Shown here: positions 6,434-13,579 of the stretch, in pieces | Numbering within the stretch: the first letter of the stretch is position 1 | Layout of the letters: each line of letters begins with the position of its first letter | From: Actinomycetota bacterium | Lineage (GTDB): Bacteria > Actinomycetota > Thermoleophilia > Gaiellales > Gaiellaceae | Direction: 5' to 3' | Length of the DNA stretch: 14,261 bases | Assembly (NCBI GenBank): GCA_005883365.1 | Contig: VAXA01000272.1 | Coordinates: forward strand, 1 to 14,261 | Position numbers and translations under genes: made by a program | The notes under the pieces: model-generated | Databases searched by the model: none | What the model saw: the letters and a program-made list of their open reading frames with translations, nothing else | Told to the model about the DNA's origin: nothing

Positions 6434-7101
6434 CCGACCAGACGCTGGACCGGCTTCGCGCCGCAAACCGGTTCCCGGCCGCGACTGCCGTGGATGCCGA
6501 CGCGCTCTTCGACCGGATCGTGCTCGCGCCGCTCGATCGCCGGCTCTCCTCCACGGCGCGGCGCTACCGGCGGCGATCCACGCTCGTCCTCGTGACCGCG
6601 GTCGTCGTCTGCGGGCTCCTCGCTTCCGCTGCGTACGCGATCTCGAGTTGGGTCGGCGACGTCATCGGCGGGCCCACCGTGAAGTCCGAGTACGCCGAGG
6701 CACAAAAGCAGCTGACGATGCCGCCCGGTTACACCTGGCCGGCACTCCACTGGCCGTCGAACTCGGTGACGAGCCGCGGCGCCGGCGGATCCTTCGCGGT
6801 CTCGCTGGACCAGGACGCGTGGGAGTGCTACTGGGTCGGCGCAATCCACGCCGGCGATGTAGCGGCGGAGCGCCGCGCCAAGAGCGCGCTCGACGACCTC
6901 ATGACGAACCACACGGTGATCGCACCGGCAGGCGCCTCCGAGAACTGGTCGCCGGCGCAGGCGGCCGACGTCCCGACCCAGGTGTTCGCCGACGACGGCG
7001 GCTACCAGTACAAGCAGCGCACGTATGCGGAGGCTGCGGCCGGCAAGCCGCAGCTGCTCGAGCAGAGCTGCCGCGCAAACGGCCCCGGCTCGCACGGCTG
7101 A
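6430..7101 (+). CDS. Single-pass membrane protein, probable anti-sigma factor partner
   Basis: A 223-aa protein from ATG 6430, overlapping the sigma factor stop by 4 nt. Residues 1-50 are predicted cytoplasmic and rich in Arg/Asp. Residues 51-72 are one TM helix (TLVLVTAVVVCGLLASAAYA). Residues 73-223 lie outside and include Trp-rich stretches (YTWPALHWPS, WECYWVG) and two likely extracellular cysteines (in WECYW and near the C-terminus, EQSCRANG). The coupling and topology fit an anti-sigma factor that senses an external signal. No zinc-binding HxxxCxxC motif is present, so it is not a standard ZAS-type anti-sigma and the role is inferred. The outer domain belongs to no family I recognise. 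Confidence 0.85.
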   Translation: MTDQTLDRLRAANRFPAATAVDADALFDRIVLAPLDRRLSSTARRYRRRSTLVLVTAVVVCGLLASAAYAISSWVGDVIGGPTVKSEYAEAQKQLTMPPGYTWPALHWPSNSVTSRGAGGSFAVSLDQDAWECYWVGAIHAGDVAAERRAKSALDDLMTNHTVIAPAGASENWSPAQAADVPTQVFADDGGYQYKQRTYAEAAAGKPQLLEQSCRANGPGSHG

Positions 7102-7109
7102 GCTCGTAA

Positions 7110-7147
7110 CGCCGCCGCGCCCGGATTCGCGAGCGGGCGCGGCGGCG
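7110..7147. terminator. Strong GC-rich hairpin, probable terminator
   Basis: CGCCGCCGCGCCCG (7110-7123) and CGGGCGCGGCGGCG (7134-7147) form a perfect 14-bp stem with a 10-nt loop, 8 nt after the stop of the anti-sigma-like gene. There is no T tract. It probably ends the sigma/anti-sigma transcript. Confidence 0.7.
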
Positions 7148-7227
7148 CGAGAGAGCCTGGCACGAGCGCGAGGACGTATCCGATCCCGCCGCTGAGCCGT
7201 TGCAGCCGCACACTCGAGGGAGGGAAG

Positions 7228-8955
7228 ATGAACACAGCGGCGTCTGAGACCGCGGTTGCCGGCCGTCCAGTCGGCGCCCCTACTCCACGACGACCCGGCC
7301 TCCGCCGGGAGATCGGCTTCATTGGGCTGCTCTGGGCCTCCGGCGGCTCGATTATCGGCTCCGGTTGGCTCTTCGGCGCCCAGAAGGCGCTCATTGCGGC
7401 CGGCCCGGCGGCGATCATCTCCTGGGGGATCGGCGCGCTCGCCATCTTCCTGCTCGCGCTGATGCATGCCGAGCTCGGCGCGATGTGGCCCGTCGCCGGC
7501 GGCACTGCCCGCTTCCCGCACTACGCGTTCGGCGGCGGCGCCGGCGCGTCGTTCGGCTGGTTCTCGTGGCTGCAGGCCGCGACGGTGGCGCCGATCGAGG
7601 TGCTCGCGATGATCACGTACGGCCAGCACTACAACTTCGCCGAGCACTGGATGAAAGTGAGCACCGGCGGCACTAGCGTCTTGACCGCGCAGGGGATCGT
7701 GGCGGCTGTCGTCCTAATGGCGATCTTCACCTCGATCAACTTCCTCGGGATCCGCAAGCTCGCCCACACGAACAGCGCCGCGACCTGGTGGAAGGTCGGG
7801 GTGCCGCTGCTGACGATCTTCGTGCTGGGGATCGTCAACTTCCACGCGAGCAACTTCACGGCCGCCGACGGCTTCAGCCCGTTCGGCGCCAAGGGCGTGC
7901 TCGCGGCTGTCTCGACGAGCGGGATCATCTTCGCGCTGCTCGGCTTCGAGCAGGCCGACCAGCTCGCCGGGGAGAGCGCGCGGCCGAAGCGCGACATCCC
8001 GCGCGCGGTCATCTTCTCGGTGATCATCGGAGCGGTCATCTACGTCGCGCTCCAGGTCGTCTTCCTTGGCGCGCTGCCGCACTCGCAGATCGGCAGCAGC
8101 TGGGCGAAGGGCGCATACACGACGATGACCGGGCCGTTCGCGCAGCTCGCCACGCTCGCCGCCGTTGGCTGGCTCGCGGCGATCCTCTACGTCGATGCGG
8201 TCATCTCGCCGGGCGGCACCGGCCTCATCTATACGACGTCGAGCTCGCGTGTCTCGTACGGCCTCAGCCGGAACGGATACTTCCCGACCGTGTACGAGGC
8301 GACCGACCGCCGCGGCGTGCCGTGGTTCGGGTTGGTCACCGCCTTCGTCGTCGGGTGCGTCTGCTTCCTGCCGTTCCCGAGCTGGACGTCGCTCGTCGGG
8401 CTGATCACGGCGGCGAGCGTCCTCATGTACGCCGGCGCGCCGCTCGCCTTCGGCGTCTTCCGCCGTCGCCTACCGGATGCGGAACGGCCATGGCGGGCTC
8501 CGTTCGGGGCGTTGCTCGCGCCGCTCGCGTTCGTCGTCGCCAACCTGCTCATCCTCTGGGCGGGCTGGGACACGGACTGGCGGCTCGGCGTCGCCATCGG
8601 CATCGGCTACGTCATCCTCGCCGCGACGCGGCTGTTCGGCTGGAACTCGCGCTCGCCGCAGCTGGACCTCAGGGCTGCAAGCTGGCTGCCGTTCTACCTC
8701 CTCGGGATGGGCGCGATCGTCTACCTGAGCGACTTCGGGCCGACGTCGTCGCAGGTCTTCGGGGCGTTGGGGCCGAGCCCGAACTGGTTCCCGCTCTGGT
8801 GGGACATCCTCGCGGTCGCGATCTTCAGCTCGATCATCTACTTCTGGGCGATCGCCGTCGCCCTGCCGCGCGAGCGGATCGAGAAGATGATCGGCGAGGT
8901 CGTCCTGCCCGAGGAAGAAGGCATCGCGAGCGAGCCGCTAACGCGCGAGGTCTGA
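7228..8955 (+). CDS. APC-superfamily amino acid permease
   Basis: A 575-aa integral membrane transporter from ATG 7228, with a good Shine-Dalgarno (GAGGGAGGGAAG). It probably imports an amino acid or related compound in symport with protons. The first TM carries the family's broken-helix motif (GGSIIGSGWLFGA, about residues 38-50). About twelve hydrophobic segments follow, including AAIISWGIGALAIFLLALM, GIIFALLGFEQADQLAGES (the conserved TM6-type Gly-Phe-Glu region) and WLAAILYVDAVISPGGTGLIYT. The loop RPKRDIPRAV after TM6 is also characteristic. The protein is somewhat longer than the ~450-500 aa usual for the family, with extra C-terminal TMs and an acidic cytoplasmic tail. The substrate is unknown. 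Its end overlaps the convergent MFS gene. Confidence 0.9.
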   Translation: MNTAASETAVAGRPVGAPTPRRPGLRREIGFIGLLWASGGSIIGSGWLFGAQKALIAAGPAAIISWGIGALAIFLLALMHAELGAMWPVAGGTARFPHYAFGGGAGASFGWFSWLQAATVAPIEVLAMITYGQHYNFAEHWMKVSTGGTSVLTAQGIVAAVVLMAIFTSINFLGIRKLAHTNSAATWWKVGVPLLTIFVLGIVNFHASNFTAADGFSPFGAKGVLAAVSTSGIIFALLGFEQADQLAGESARPKRDIPRAVIFSVIIGAVIYVALQVVFLGALPHSQIGSSWAKGAYTTMTGPFAQLATLAAVGWLAAILYVDAVISPGGTGLIYTTSSSRVSYGLSRNGYFPTVYEATDRRGVPWFGLVTAFVVGCVCFLPFPSWTSLVGLITAASVLMYAGAPLAFGVFRRRLPDAERPWRAPFGALLAPLAFVVANLLILWAGWDTDWRLGVAIGIGYVILAATRLFGWNSRSPQLDLRAASWLPFYLLGMGAIVYLSDFGPTSSQVFGALGPSPNWFPLWWDILAVAIFSSIIYFWAIAVALPRERIEKMIGEVVLPEEEGIASEPLTREV

Positions 8956-10104
8956 CTGTGTGAGGCGAGCGGTGGTGCGGTGCCGCGCGCGCCGCACCGC
9001 CGCCCACGCCGCCGCACACAGGCCTGCGGCGATGAGGAACGGGACGACGTCGCCCGACGCCGCGGCGACGGCACCTCCCGCGGCCGGGCCGACCAGCGCT
9101 CCGCTCGCCCAGGCTGCGTTCATGAGGCCGAAGGCCATGCCTTGCGGCAGGCCGCTTCGCTCCGCTCCTTCCGCGATCAGCGCGAACGCCGGGGTGAAGA
9201 GCACGCCGTACGCTCCGGCGGCAGCCATGAGCAGCGGCACGTAGACCAGGGGGCGTGGGCTGAAAGCAAGCCCGAGGGAAAGCGCGGCGCCGGCGGCGAG
9301 TGAGATCTGCACGGGGAGCACGACGCCGCGCCGGTCGAGCACGCGTCCCGCGATTGGCGAGAGCGCCGTCTCGAAGCCGGCTCCGACGAGCCAGACGCCG
9401 CCGATGGCGGCCGCTCCCCAGCCGGCCGCCGAGAGGCGGAGCGGCGCGAGCGTCGAGAGGACGCCGAACAGGAGCGAGGGCAGCGCCATCAGGGCCAGTC
9501 CGGCGGCGAAGCGCGAGTTGCGGAATGCCCGACCGTAAGCCGTCGCCGAGGGCAGCTGCTCCGGCGGGATCGACTCGATCCGGAGCGTCCACAGCGCGAG
9601 CACGACCGAGAGGCCGGCGAGGCTGGCGAAGACCGGCGCCCGGCCGAGCAGCGCCGCCGCGGCTCCGACGACTGGGCCGAAGAGGGCCCCGAAGACTGCG
9701 GCGCCGAGCGCCGTCCCGATCAACTCGCCCCGGCGGGCGCGCGGCGCGGCAGCGAGGAGCCACGCGAACGAACCGGCCCAGGTGAAGCCGCTCGCCGCCC
9801 CCTGCAGCAGGCGCGCCGCGGCAAGCGGCCAGAACCCGTGAGCGAAGGCGAAGCCGAGACTCGCTAGCCCCATCAGCGTCAGGCCGACGAGTACCGCGCG
9901 CCGAGCGCCCAGTCGCGCAGTGGCGACGCCGCCGGGGAGGCCGCCGAGGAGCGCGCCGCCTGCGTACGCGGCGACGAGCGCGCCGGCTCCCGCCTTCGAC
10001 AGGTGGAGGTGGTGCGTGAAATGCGGGAGGAGCGGCGTGAGCGCCGCGAAGAGCATCGTGTCGACCCAGACGAGCGCGCAGACGAGGACAAGGAGGCGGC
10101 GCAT
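8938..10104 (-). CDS. MFS transporter, DHA-type topology
   Basis: A 388-aa major facilitator superfamily protein with minus-strand ATG at 10104. Twelve hydrophobic helices are expected from the pattern. The N-terminal half has the WVDTMLFAALTPLLPHF opening and the loop 2-3 motif A region (GGLPGGVATARLGARRAVLVG, matching G-x-x-x-D-R-x-G-R-R with the Asp replaced). The second half begins near NSRFAAGLALMALPSLLFG and has a motif A counterpart, LSPIAGRVLDRRGVVLPV. It resembles small-molecule or drug exporters; the substrate is not inferable. Its stop (TAG, 8938-8940) lies inside the convergent permease gene (18-nt overlap). The Shine-Dalgarno is weak (GGAAGC). Confidence 0.9.
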   Translation of the reverse strand: MRRLLVLVCALVWVDTMLFAALTPLLPHFTHHLHLSKAGAGALVAAYAGGALLGGLPGGVATARLGARRAVLVGLTLMGLASLGFAFAHGFWPLAAARLLQGAASGFTWAGSFAWLLAAAPRARRGELIGTALGAAVFGALFGPVVGAAAALLGRAPVFASLAGLSVVLALWTLRIESIPPEQLPSATAYGRAFRNSRFAAGLALMALPSLLFGVLSTLAPLRLSAAGWGAAAIGGVWLVGAGFETALSPIAGRVLDRRGVVLPVQISLAAGAALSLGLAFSPRPLVYVPLLMAAAGAYGVLFTPAFALIAEGAERSGLPQGMAFGLMNAAWASGALVGPAAGGAVAAASGDVVPFLIAAGLCAAAWAAVRRARHRTTARLTQSDLAR

Positions 10105-10195
10105 TGCTTCCAGCCTATTTGTGGAGGGCTCGGCGGAAACAGTGGCTGTGCCGCAGGGATGCGCTGAGCGTCGCGACTACTCGCTTCGCTCGTCG

Positions 10196-10210
10196 GCCGG
10201 CTTCGCCGGC
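10196..10210. repeat. Short GC palindrome hairpin in the MFS/sigma divergent gap
   Basis: GCCGGC-TTC-GCCGGC (10196-10210) forms a tight hairpin, preceded by CTCGCTTCGCTCG (about 10180-10192), another small palindrome. It lies between the divergent MFS and sigma factor genes. Such GC palindromes are common in intergenic DNA of high-GC genomes. Confidence 0.4.
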
Positions 10211-10229
10211 TGCTGCGTCCTCGGTCGCA

Positions 10230-10250
10230 CCGATAGAACACCGCTATCGG
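10230..10250. promoter_or_regulatory. 7-bp inverted repeat, candidate operator before the second sigma factor
   Basis: CCGATAG (10230-10236), a 7-nt spacer (AACACCG) and CTATCGG (10244-10250) form a perfect interrupted palindrome. It overlaps a -10-like TAGAAC (10234-10239) and lies 15 nt before the preferred TTG start at 10265. Operator function is inferred; it could equally be a leader hairpin. Confidence 0.35.
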
Positions 10251-10264
10251 CGCTCCCTGCGTCC

Positions 10265-10819
10265 TTGCCTCGCGACGCCCATCGCACCCCTGCGACGAGC
10301 ACCGTTCCCGCCGAGCCCTCCCTGCCCTACCGTTCGGCCTTCGCGGACGTCGTCGCGGAGCATCTCGACGCCGTCTACCGCTATCTCGTCTACCTCACCG
10401 GCGATCGCGCGGCGGCGGAGGATCTCGCGGCGGAGACCTTCGAGCGGGCGTTCCGGAGCTGGCGCCGCTTCGACCCACGCCGCGGCGCCCCCCGGACGTG
10501 GCTCTGCCGCATCGCGCGCTCCGCTGCCGTGGACTGGTTCCGGGCCGAGGCCCGGCGGCACCGGCGCGAAGAGACCTACACCCGTGACGAGGCGCTGCTC
10601 GAGGAGTCCGTCTTCGCCGAGGGGCTCTCGCCGGAGCTCGAGAGCGCCCTTCGGCGGCTGACCCCGGCCGAGCGCGAGGTGGTGGCACTGCGCGTGCTGC
10701 TCGAGCTCGACGGCCCGAGCGCGGCGCGCGTGCTGGGGATCAGCGGGACGGCTTGCTCGACCCGGCTCAGCCGGGCGCTGAAGCGACTGGAGGAGGAGAT
10801 GACCCATGTCCGGGACTGA
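10265..10819 (+). CDS. ECF RNA polymerase sigma factor (second)
   Basis: From TTG 10265 the product is 184 aa, normal for ECF sigma factors. Sigma-2 spans about 28-95: EHLDAVYRYLVYLTGDRAAAEDLAAETFERAFRSWRRFDP and TWLCRIARSAAVDWFR, an excellent match to the family's D-A-E-D-L-x-x-E-x-F pattern. Sigma-4 spans about 125-178: LRRLTPAEREVVALRVLLELDGPSAARVLGIS (helix-turn-helix), then STRLSRALKRLEEE. The start is uncertain: no ATG is available and in-frame GTGs at 10121, 10142 and 10148 would add low-complexity sequence. TTG 10265 has no clear Shine-Dalgarno but is nearest to the domain. It overlaps the DUF4349 gene by 14 nt, implying a coupled sigma/membrane regulator pair. Confidence 0.88.
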   Translation: MPRDAHRTPATSTVPAEPSLPYRSAFADVVAEHLDAVYRYLVYLTGDRAAAEDLAAETFERAFRSWRRFDPRRGAPRTWLCRIARSAAVDWFRAEARRHRREETYTRDEALLEESVFAEGLSPELESALRRLTPAEREVVALRVLLELDGPSAARVLGISGTACSTRLSRALKRLEEEMTHVRD

Positions 10820-11872
10820 CTGGAGCGAACTGGACGGGTACGAGGCGCTCGTCTCCGAGCTGCGCACCGACCCACCGGTAGCGCCCGAGCGGCTGCGGCA
10901 GCAGATCCTCGAGCGCGCGCCCGGCTCCCGCCGCCGGATGTCCGGAAGGCGGAGGCTCGGACTCGTCGTCGTGCCGGTCGCCGTCGTGCTCGCCGTCGGG
11001 GCCGCGCTCGTGCACGGCTTCGTCAGCTCCGGCTCGAAAAGACCCGAGGCGTTCCTAAATCAGAAGATCGTCGTCAGGAACACACCGACCACCGCGCATG
11101 AGCTTGCTCCGATTCCCCGGTCCGGGACCCCGGACTCTCTCCAACGGCCCACGTCACGGCCGGAGTCGCCATCCCGAGGAACCGCCTCGTCCACGCCGAC
11201 GCCTCGCTCCAGGTCCAGGTGCCGAATCGCTCGGCGCTCTCGCGGGCGACGAACAAGGCGACGCAGATCGTCTCCTCGCTGGGCGGCTACGCGCAGAGCG
11301 TGCAGTACCAGAGCGCGCGCCAGGGTTCCGGGGACGCCTTCCTCGCTCTCCGCGTGCCGGTCGGCAGGGCGGAGACCGCGATCGCGCGGCTCGGCTCGCT
11401 CGGCAGGCTCGTCTCGCAGCAGATCTCGACGCAAGACCTCCAGCAGCAGCTCACGCATCAGACGAACCAGATCGGCTCACTGCGGCGCGCGATCGCCGTC
11501 TACGAGCAGGCGCTCCAGAGCGGTTCGCTGTCCGCGACGCAGCGGGTGGAGATCCAGATCAAGCTCGCTAACGCGCAGCACTCGCTCAAGCTGGTGCGCA
11601 GGGCGCGCAGCGGAACCGTCGCCTCGGGCGCAACGGCCGACATCTCGCTCACGCTGACGACCCGCAATGGCGGCGCGATCGGCGGCGGCCACCACAAGAG
11701 CGGGCGCTTCGACCGGCTGCTCGGCTCGGCCGGCAGCTTCCTCGCGCTCGAGGGAATCATCGTCCTCTACGCGCTCATCGTCGTCGGCCCGCTGCTCGTG
11801 CTCGGCGGGCTCGCCTGGTGGATCCTGCGCGAGCGGCGGCGGCGCGAGGAGCGGCTACTCGCGAGCGCGTGA
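10806..11872 (+). pseudogene. DUF4349 membrane protein (probable anti-sigma-type partner), split by a frameshift
   Basis: ATG 10806 has an ideal Shine-Dalgarno (GGAGGAGG). The first frame gives a cytoplasmic N-terminus (MSGTDWSELDGYEALVSELR), a TM at 51-74 (LGLVVVPVAVVLAVGAALVHG) and an external linker to about residue 105. It then turns into Arg/Ser-rich nonsense. The DUF4349 domain continues in the -1 frame: AIPRNRLVHADASLQVQVPNR from 11168, SLGGYAQSVQYQS, LRVPVGRAETAIARLGSLG, a long coiled-coil helix (TQDLQQQLTHQTNQIGSLRRAI), a C-terminal TM (EGIIVLYALIVVGPLLVLGGLAWWIL) and a basic tail ending at TGA 11870-11872. The -1 frame has a stop at 11099-11101, so the shift lies between about 11102 and 11165. 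One missing base restores the frame. It may be a real mutation, a sequencing error or, less likely, recoding. Confidence 0.82.
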
Positions 11873-11890
11873 TCTGCTGGAATACGGCTC

Positions 11891-12094
11891 GTGCTCGGCG
11901 CAGAGCTCTCGACCGGCCACGAGATCGGCCTCATCGTCGTCGCGGGCGTCTTCATCGCGTTCGCGCTCGCGTCGTCGTTCCTCGTGCCGCGGTACAAGCC
12001 GGACTTTCCGGGCCCTGCGGGCCTGAGCGTGTTCGCCATCGCCTCGATCGTCCTCTTCGGGCTGATGATCGTGGCCGTGAACTTCTTCGGGTAG
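11891..12094 (+). CDS. Small two-TM membrane protein (hypothetical)
   Basis: A 67-aa protein from GTG 11891, 18 nt after the DUF4349 stop, with no clear Shine-Dalgarno. Two TM helices are visible: about 12-32 (IGLIVVAGVFIAFALASSFLV) and about 44-66 (LSVFAIASIVLFGLMIVAVNFF). They are joined by a short polar loop, PRYKPDFPGPAG, whose Pro/Gly pattern suggests a conserved turn. The N-terminus LGAELSTGHE is polar. Coding is supported by consistent G/C at third positions and the clean helix-loop-helix pattern. I recall no named family with certainty. It resembles tiny accessory subunits of membrane complexes, but that is only an impression. Confidence 0.7.
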   Translation: MLGAELSTGHEIGLIVVAGVFIAFALASSFLVPRYKPDFPGPAGLSVFAIASIVLFGLMIVAVNFFG

Positions 12095-12139
12095 GCCGCT
12101 CGGAGGCGCGCGAGGCGCTCGGGTACTCTGTGGCACTCC

Positions 12140-12230
12140 GGAGAAGTGGCCGAGTGGCTGAAGGCGGCGCCCTGCTAAGGCGTTATGGGGCTGAATGGCT
12201 CCATCGAGGGTTCGAATCCCTCCTTCTCCG
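12140..12230 (+). tRNA. tRNA-Ser (anticodon GCT)
   Basis: The acceptor GGAGAAG (12140-12146) pairs with CTTCTCC (12223-12229), with discriminator G at 12230. The D arm is GCCGAGTGGCTGAAGGC. The anticodon stem GCGCC/GGCGT has loop CTGCTAA, giving GCT. A long class II variable arm follows (GGGGCTGAATGGCTCC), then T arm GAGGG-TTCGAAT-CCCTC. It is 91 nt with no encoded CCA. Confidence 0.97.
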
Positions 12231-12265
12231 CTAGCGCGACGCACCGCACGGTCGCGCCCATCCGC

Positions 12266-12354
12266 GGAGGGGTGGCAGAGCGGTCGAATGCGGCGGTCTC
12301 GAAAACCGTTATCCGTCGTTAGGCGGATCGAGGGTTCAAATCCCTCCCCCTCCG
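12266..12354 (+). tRNA. tRNA-Ser (anticodon CGA)
   Basis: The acceptor GGAGGGG (12266-12272) pairs with CCCCTCC (12347-12353), with discriminator G at 12354. The anticodon stem GCGGT/ACCGT has loop CTCGAAA, giving CGA. The class II variable arm is ATCCGTCGTTAGGCGGAT and the T arm GAGGG-TTCAAAT-CCCTC. It lies 35 nt after the tRNA-Ser(GCT), so the two are probably cotranscribed. Confidence 0.97.
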
Positions 12355-12683
12355 CTCTTCATGCCGAAGTCGATGCGGGTAATCGGGTTCGGGGCGCCGG
12401 CGGCGGTGCTCCGGGCTCGGCCGGAGGACGCACCGGGACCTCCCGGGACCGCCTGACGCGCGGTCGGACCGGCGCGCGACCGGCGCGCGCCGGGCAAGCG
12501 AAAGCCGCTCCGTCGCGGCTCGCGAGCGCGTGCTGCCGTCGCTGTCGCTGTCGCTAGGGAGACCGACACCGACGGCATCGGCGGTCATGCGCACGGGCTA
12601 AGACGACGGGCAAGCGCGAGGGCATTCGGCTCGCCGCTCCGGCCCACACCAAGCAGAGCCATGCGCGGTGCGCTTGCCAATGC
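12355..12683. other. Intergenic region without genes
   Basis: About 330 bp after the tRNA-Ser pair with no credible reading frame. It holds short GC repeats: GACCGGCGCGC and a near copy at about 12467-12489, three tandem GTCGCT units at about 12538-12555, and several small palindromes. I looked for the SRP RNA core motif, which can neighbour tRNA-Ser genes, and did not see it. Confidence 0.5.
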
Positions 12684-12715
12684 GGAGGGCGGTCACTGAC
12701 AGGTGACCACCCTCC
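12684..12715. terminator. Strong hairpin downstream of the minus-strand secreted protein gene
   Basis: GGAGGG-C-GGTCAC (12684-12696) pairs with GTGACC-A-CCCTCC (12703-12715): 12 bp, one C/A mismatch and a 6-nt loop. It lies 37 nt past the minus-strand stop codon, so it probably terminates that operon. No T tract is present. Confidence 0.7.
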
Positions 12716-12752
12716 AGAGGCTCAGCTCGGGATCAACTCCTGCCCGCTCAGA

Positions 12753-13283
12753 TCAGCTGCTGGCGGTGATCAGGCATTGGGCTTCGAAGGTGTCTCCCGG
12801 ACGGAAGTGGAAGGGGCCGAAGTGCGGGGCCGGGCCCTTCTGCTTTGGGAAGACGACTTCTCCGCCGACCGCGTTGCTTTGGTCGATGGTGACGAGCACG
12901 CTGCCGCCGGGGGCGAGCGGGTCGAGCGGGATGTCCGGCAGGAACGTGAGCCAGGCGAAGAACGGATCGCCGAAGTACTGCGGGAAGGAGCCGACCAGCG
13001 GGATCGTGGTTGTGGCGCCACCGGTGACGGCGATCGTCGCAGTGTCCACGCTCGACTCGTAGGCGTGGAGCGCTGTCCCGTAGTTTCCTGCCGCGCCGCC
13101 GCCGGTGTCGGTGAGCGTGATGGGCACCCCGGCCGGGGCCGTCGCGACGCCGTTGTTGCCGAAGGCGCAGTTGCCGAAATCGACCTCCACGCCTGTTGAG
13201 GCGGTCGCCACCGCCCCGCTCGCGAGCACGACCGCCGCGGCTGTGGCCGCGACGAGAGCTGATAGGCGAACTTTCTTGCTCAT
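12753..13283 (-). CDS. Secreted protein of unknown function (signal peptide, two Cys)
   Basis: A 176-aa protein. The frame runs further upstream, but ATG 13283 has a clear Shine-Dalgarno (AAAGGAG) and begins a textbook signal peptide, MSKKVRLSALVAATAAAVVL, with cleavage near ATAS/TG (residue 29-30). The mature part is Gly/Thr/Val/Pro-rich and looks beta-rich, with DFGNCAFGNNGVATAP, an immunoglobulin-like alternation (PITLTDTGGG, ATIAVTGGATTTIPL, GSVLVTIDQSN) and a C-terminus FRPGDTFEAQCLITASS. Its only cysteines are 39 and 170, near the two ends of the mature chain, suggesting one disulfide closing the domain. It overlaps the upstream DUF4242-like gene by 4 nt (ATGA). The family is not recognised. 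Confidence 0.87.
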   Translation of the reverse strand: MSKKVRLSALVAATAAAVVLASGAVATASTGVEVDFGNCAFGNNGVATAPAGVPITLTDTGGGAAGNYGTALHAYESSVDTATIAVTGGATTTIPLVGSFPQYFGDPFFAWLTFLPDIPLDPLAPGGSVLVTIDQSNAVGGEVVFPKQKGPAPHFGPFHFRPGDTFEAQCLITASS

Positions 13284-13558
13284 CTCTTGCTCCTTTCGGT
13301 TTGACTCTCTCGTCCGGGTGTGATCCACACCGTCTCCATGACGCGCTCGCAAGGCATGCCAACGGCCTCGCTCTGGCTCTTCACCGCCGACGCAGACGTC
13401 GCCTCGAACAGGCAGAGGACAAGCTGGTCGGCGGGCAGGTAGAGCGCGCCTCGAAAGCCGGCGTGGTGCTGCACGGCGTCGCGTGAGGCGCGAGCGGCGG
13501 CGAGCCTGATCTCGCTCTCGCCGGCCCCGGGCCAGAAGCACTTCGCCGTGTACAGCAT
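13280..13558 (-). CDS. DUF4242-like small protein
   Basis: A 92-aa protein from ATG 13558; a TTG at 13588 would add ten unconvincing residues. The N-terminus MLYTAKCFWPG begins with a short beta strand. The middle HHAGFRGALYLPADQLVLCLFEATSASAV and the C-terminal GMPCERVMETVWI match the pattern of the DUF4242 / SCO4226 nickel-binding family as I remember it. In those proteins a ferredoxin-like fold shows strand-helix-strand repeats ending in a hydrophobic V-x-x-V/I strand. Cys7, His31, His32, Cys49 and Cys70 are possible metal ligands. The family call is moderate and the biochemical role unknown. Its stop overlaps the start of the secreted-protein gene (translational coupling). It is divergent from the BTAD regulator, 95 nt away. 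No good Shine-Dalgarno is visible. Confidence 0.78.
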   Translation of the reverse strand: MLYTAKCFWPGAGESEIRLAAARASRDAVQHHAGFRGALYLPADQLVLCLFEATSASAVKSQSEAVGMPCERVMETVWITPGRESQTERSKR

Positions 13559-13579
13559 GGGCGGGAGGCTGCACGGGCG

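Noticed and set aside
11102..11165. Programmed -1 frameshifting in the DUF4349 gene
   Set aside because: The direction fits, but no X-XXY-YYZ slippery site and no obvious stimulatory structure were seen. An indel or sequencing error is simpler.
11855..12244. Minus-strand frame over the tRNA-Ser(GCT) gene
   Set aside because: Its start is an antisense tRNA translation (GEGGIRTLDGAIQPHNA), a known annotation artefact.
12355..12460. SRP RNA gene next to the tRNA-Ser pair
   Set aside because: The conserved SRP core (GGAAGGAAGC-like internal loop) is absent.
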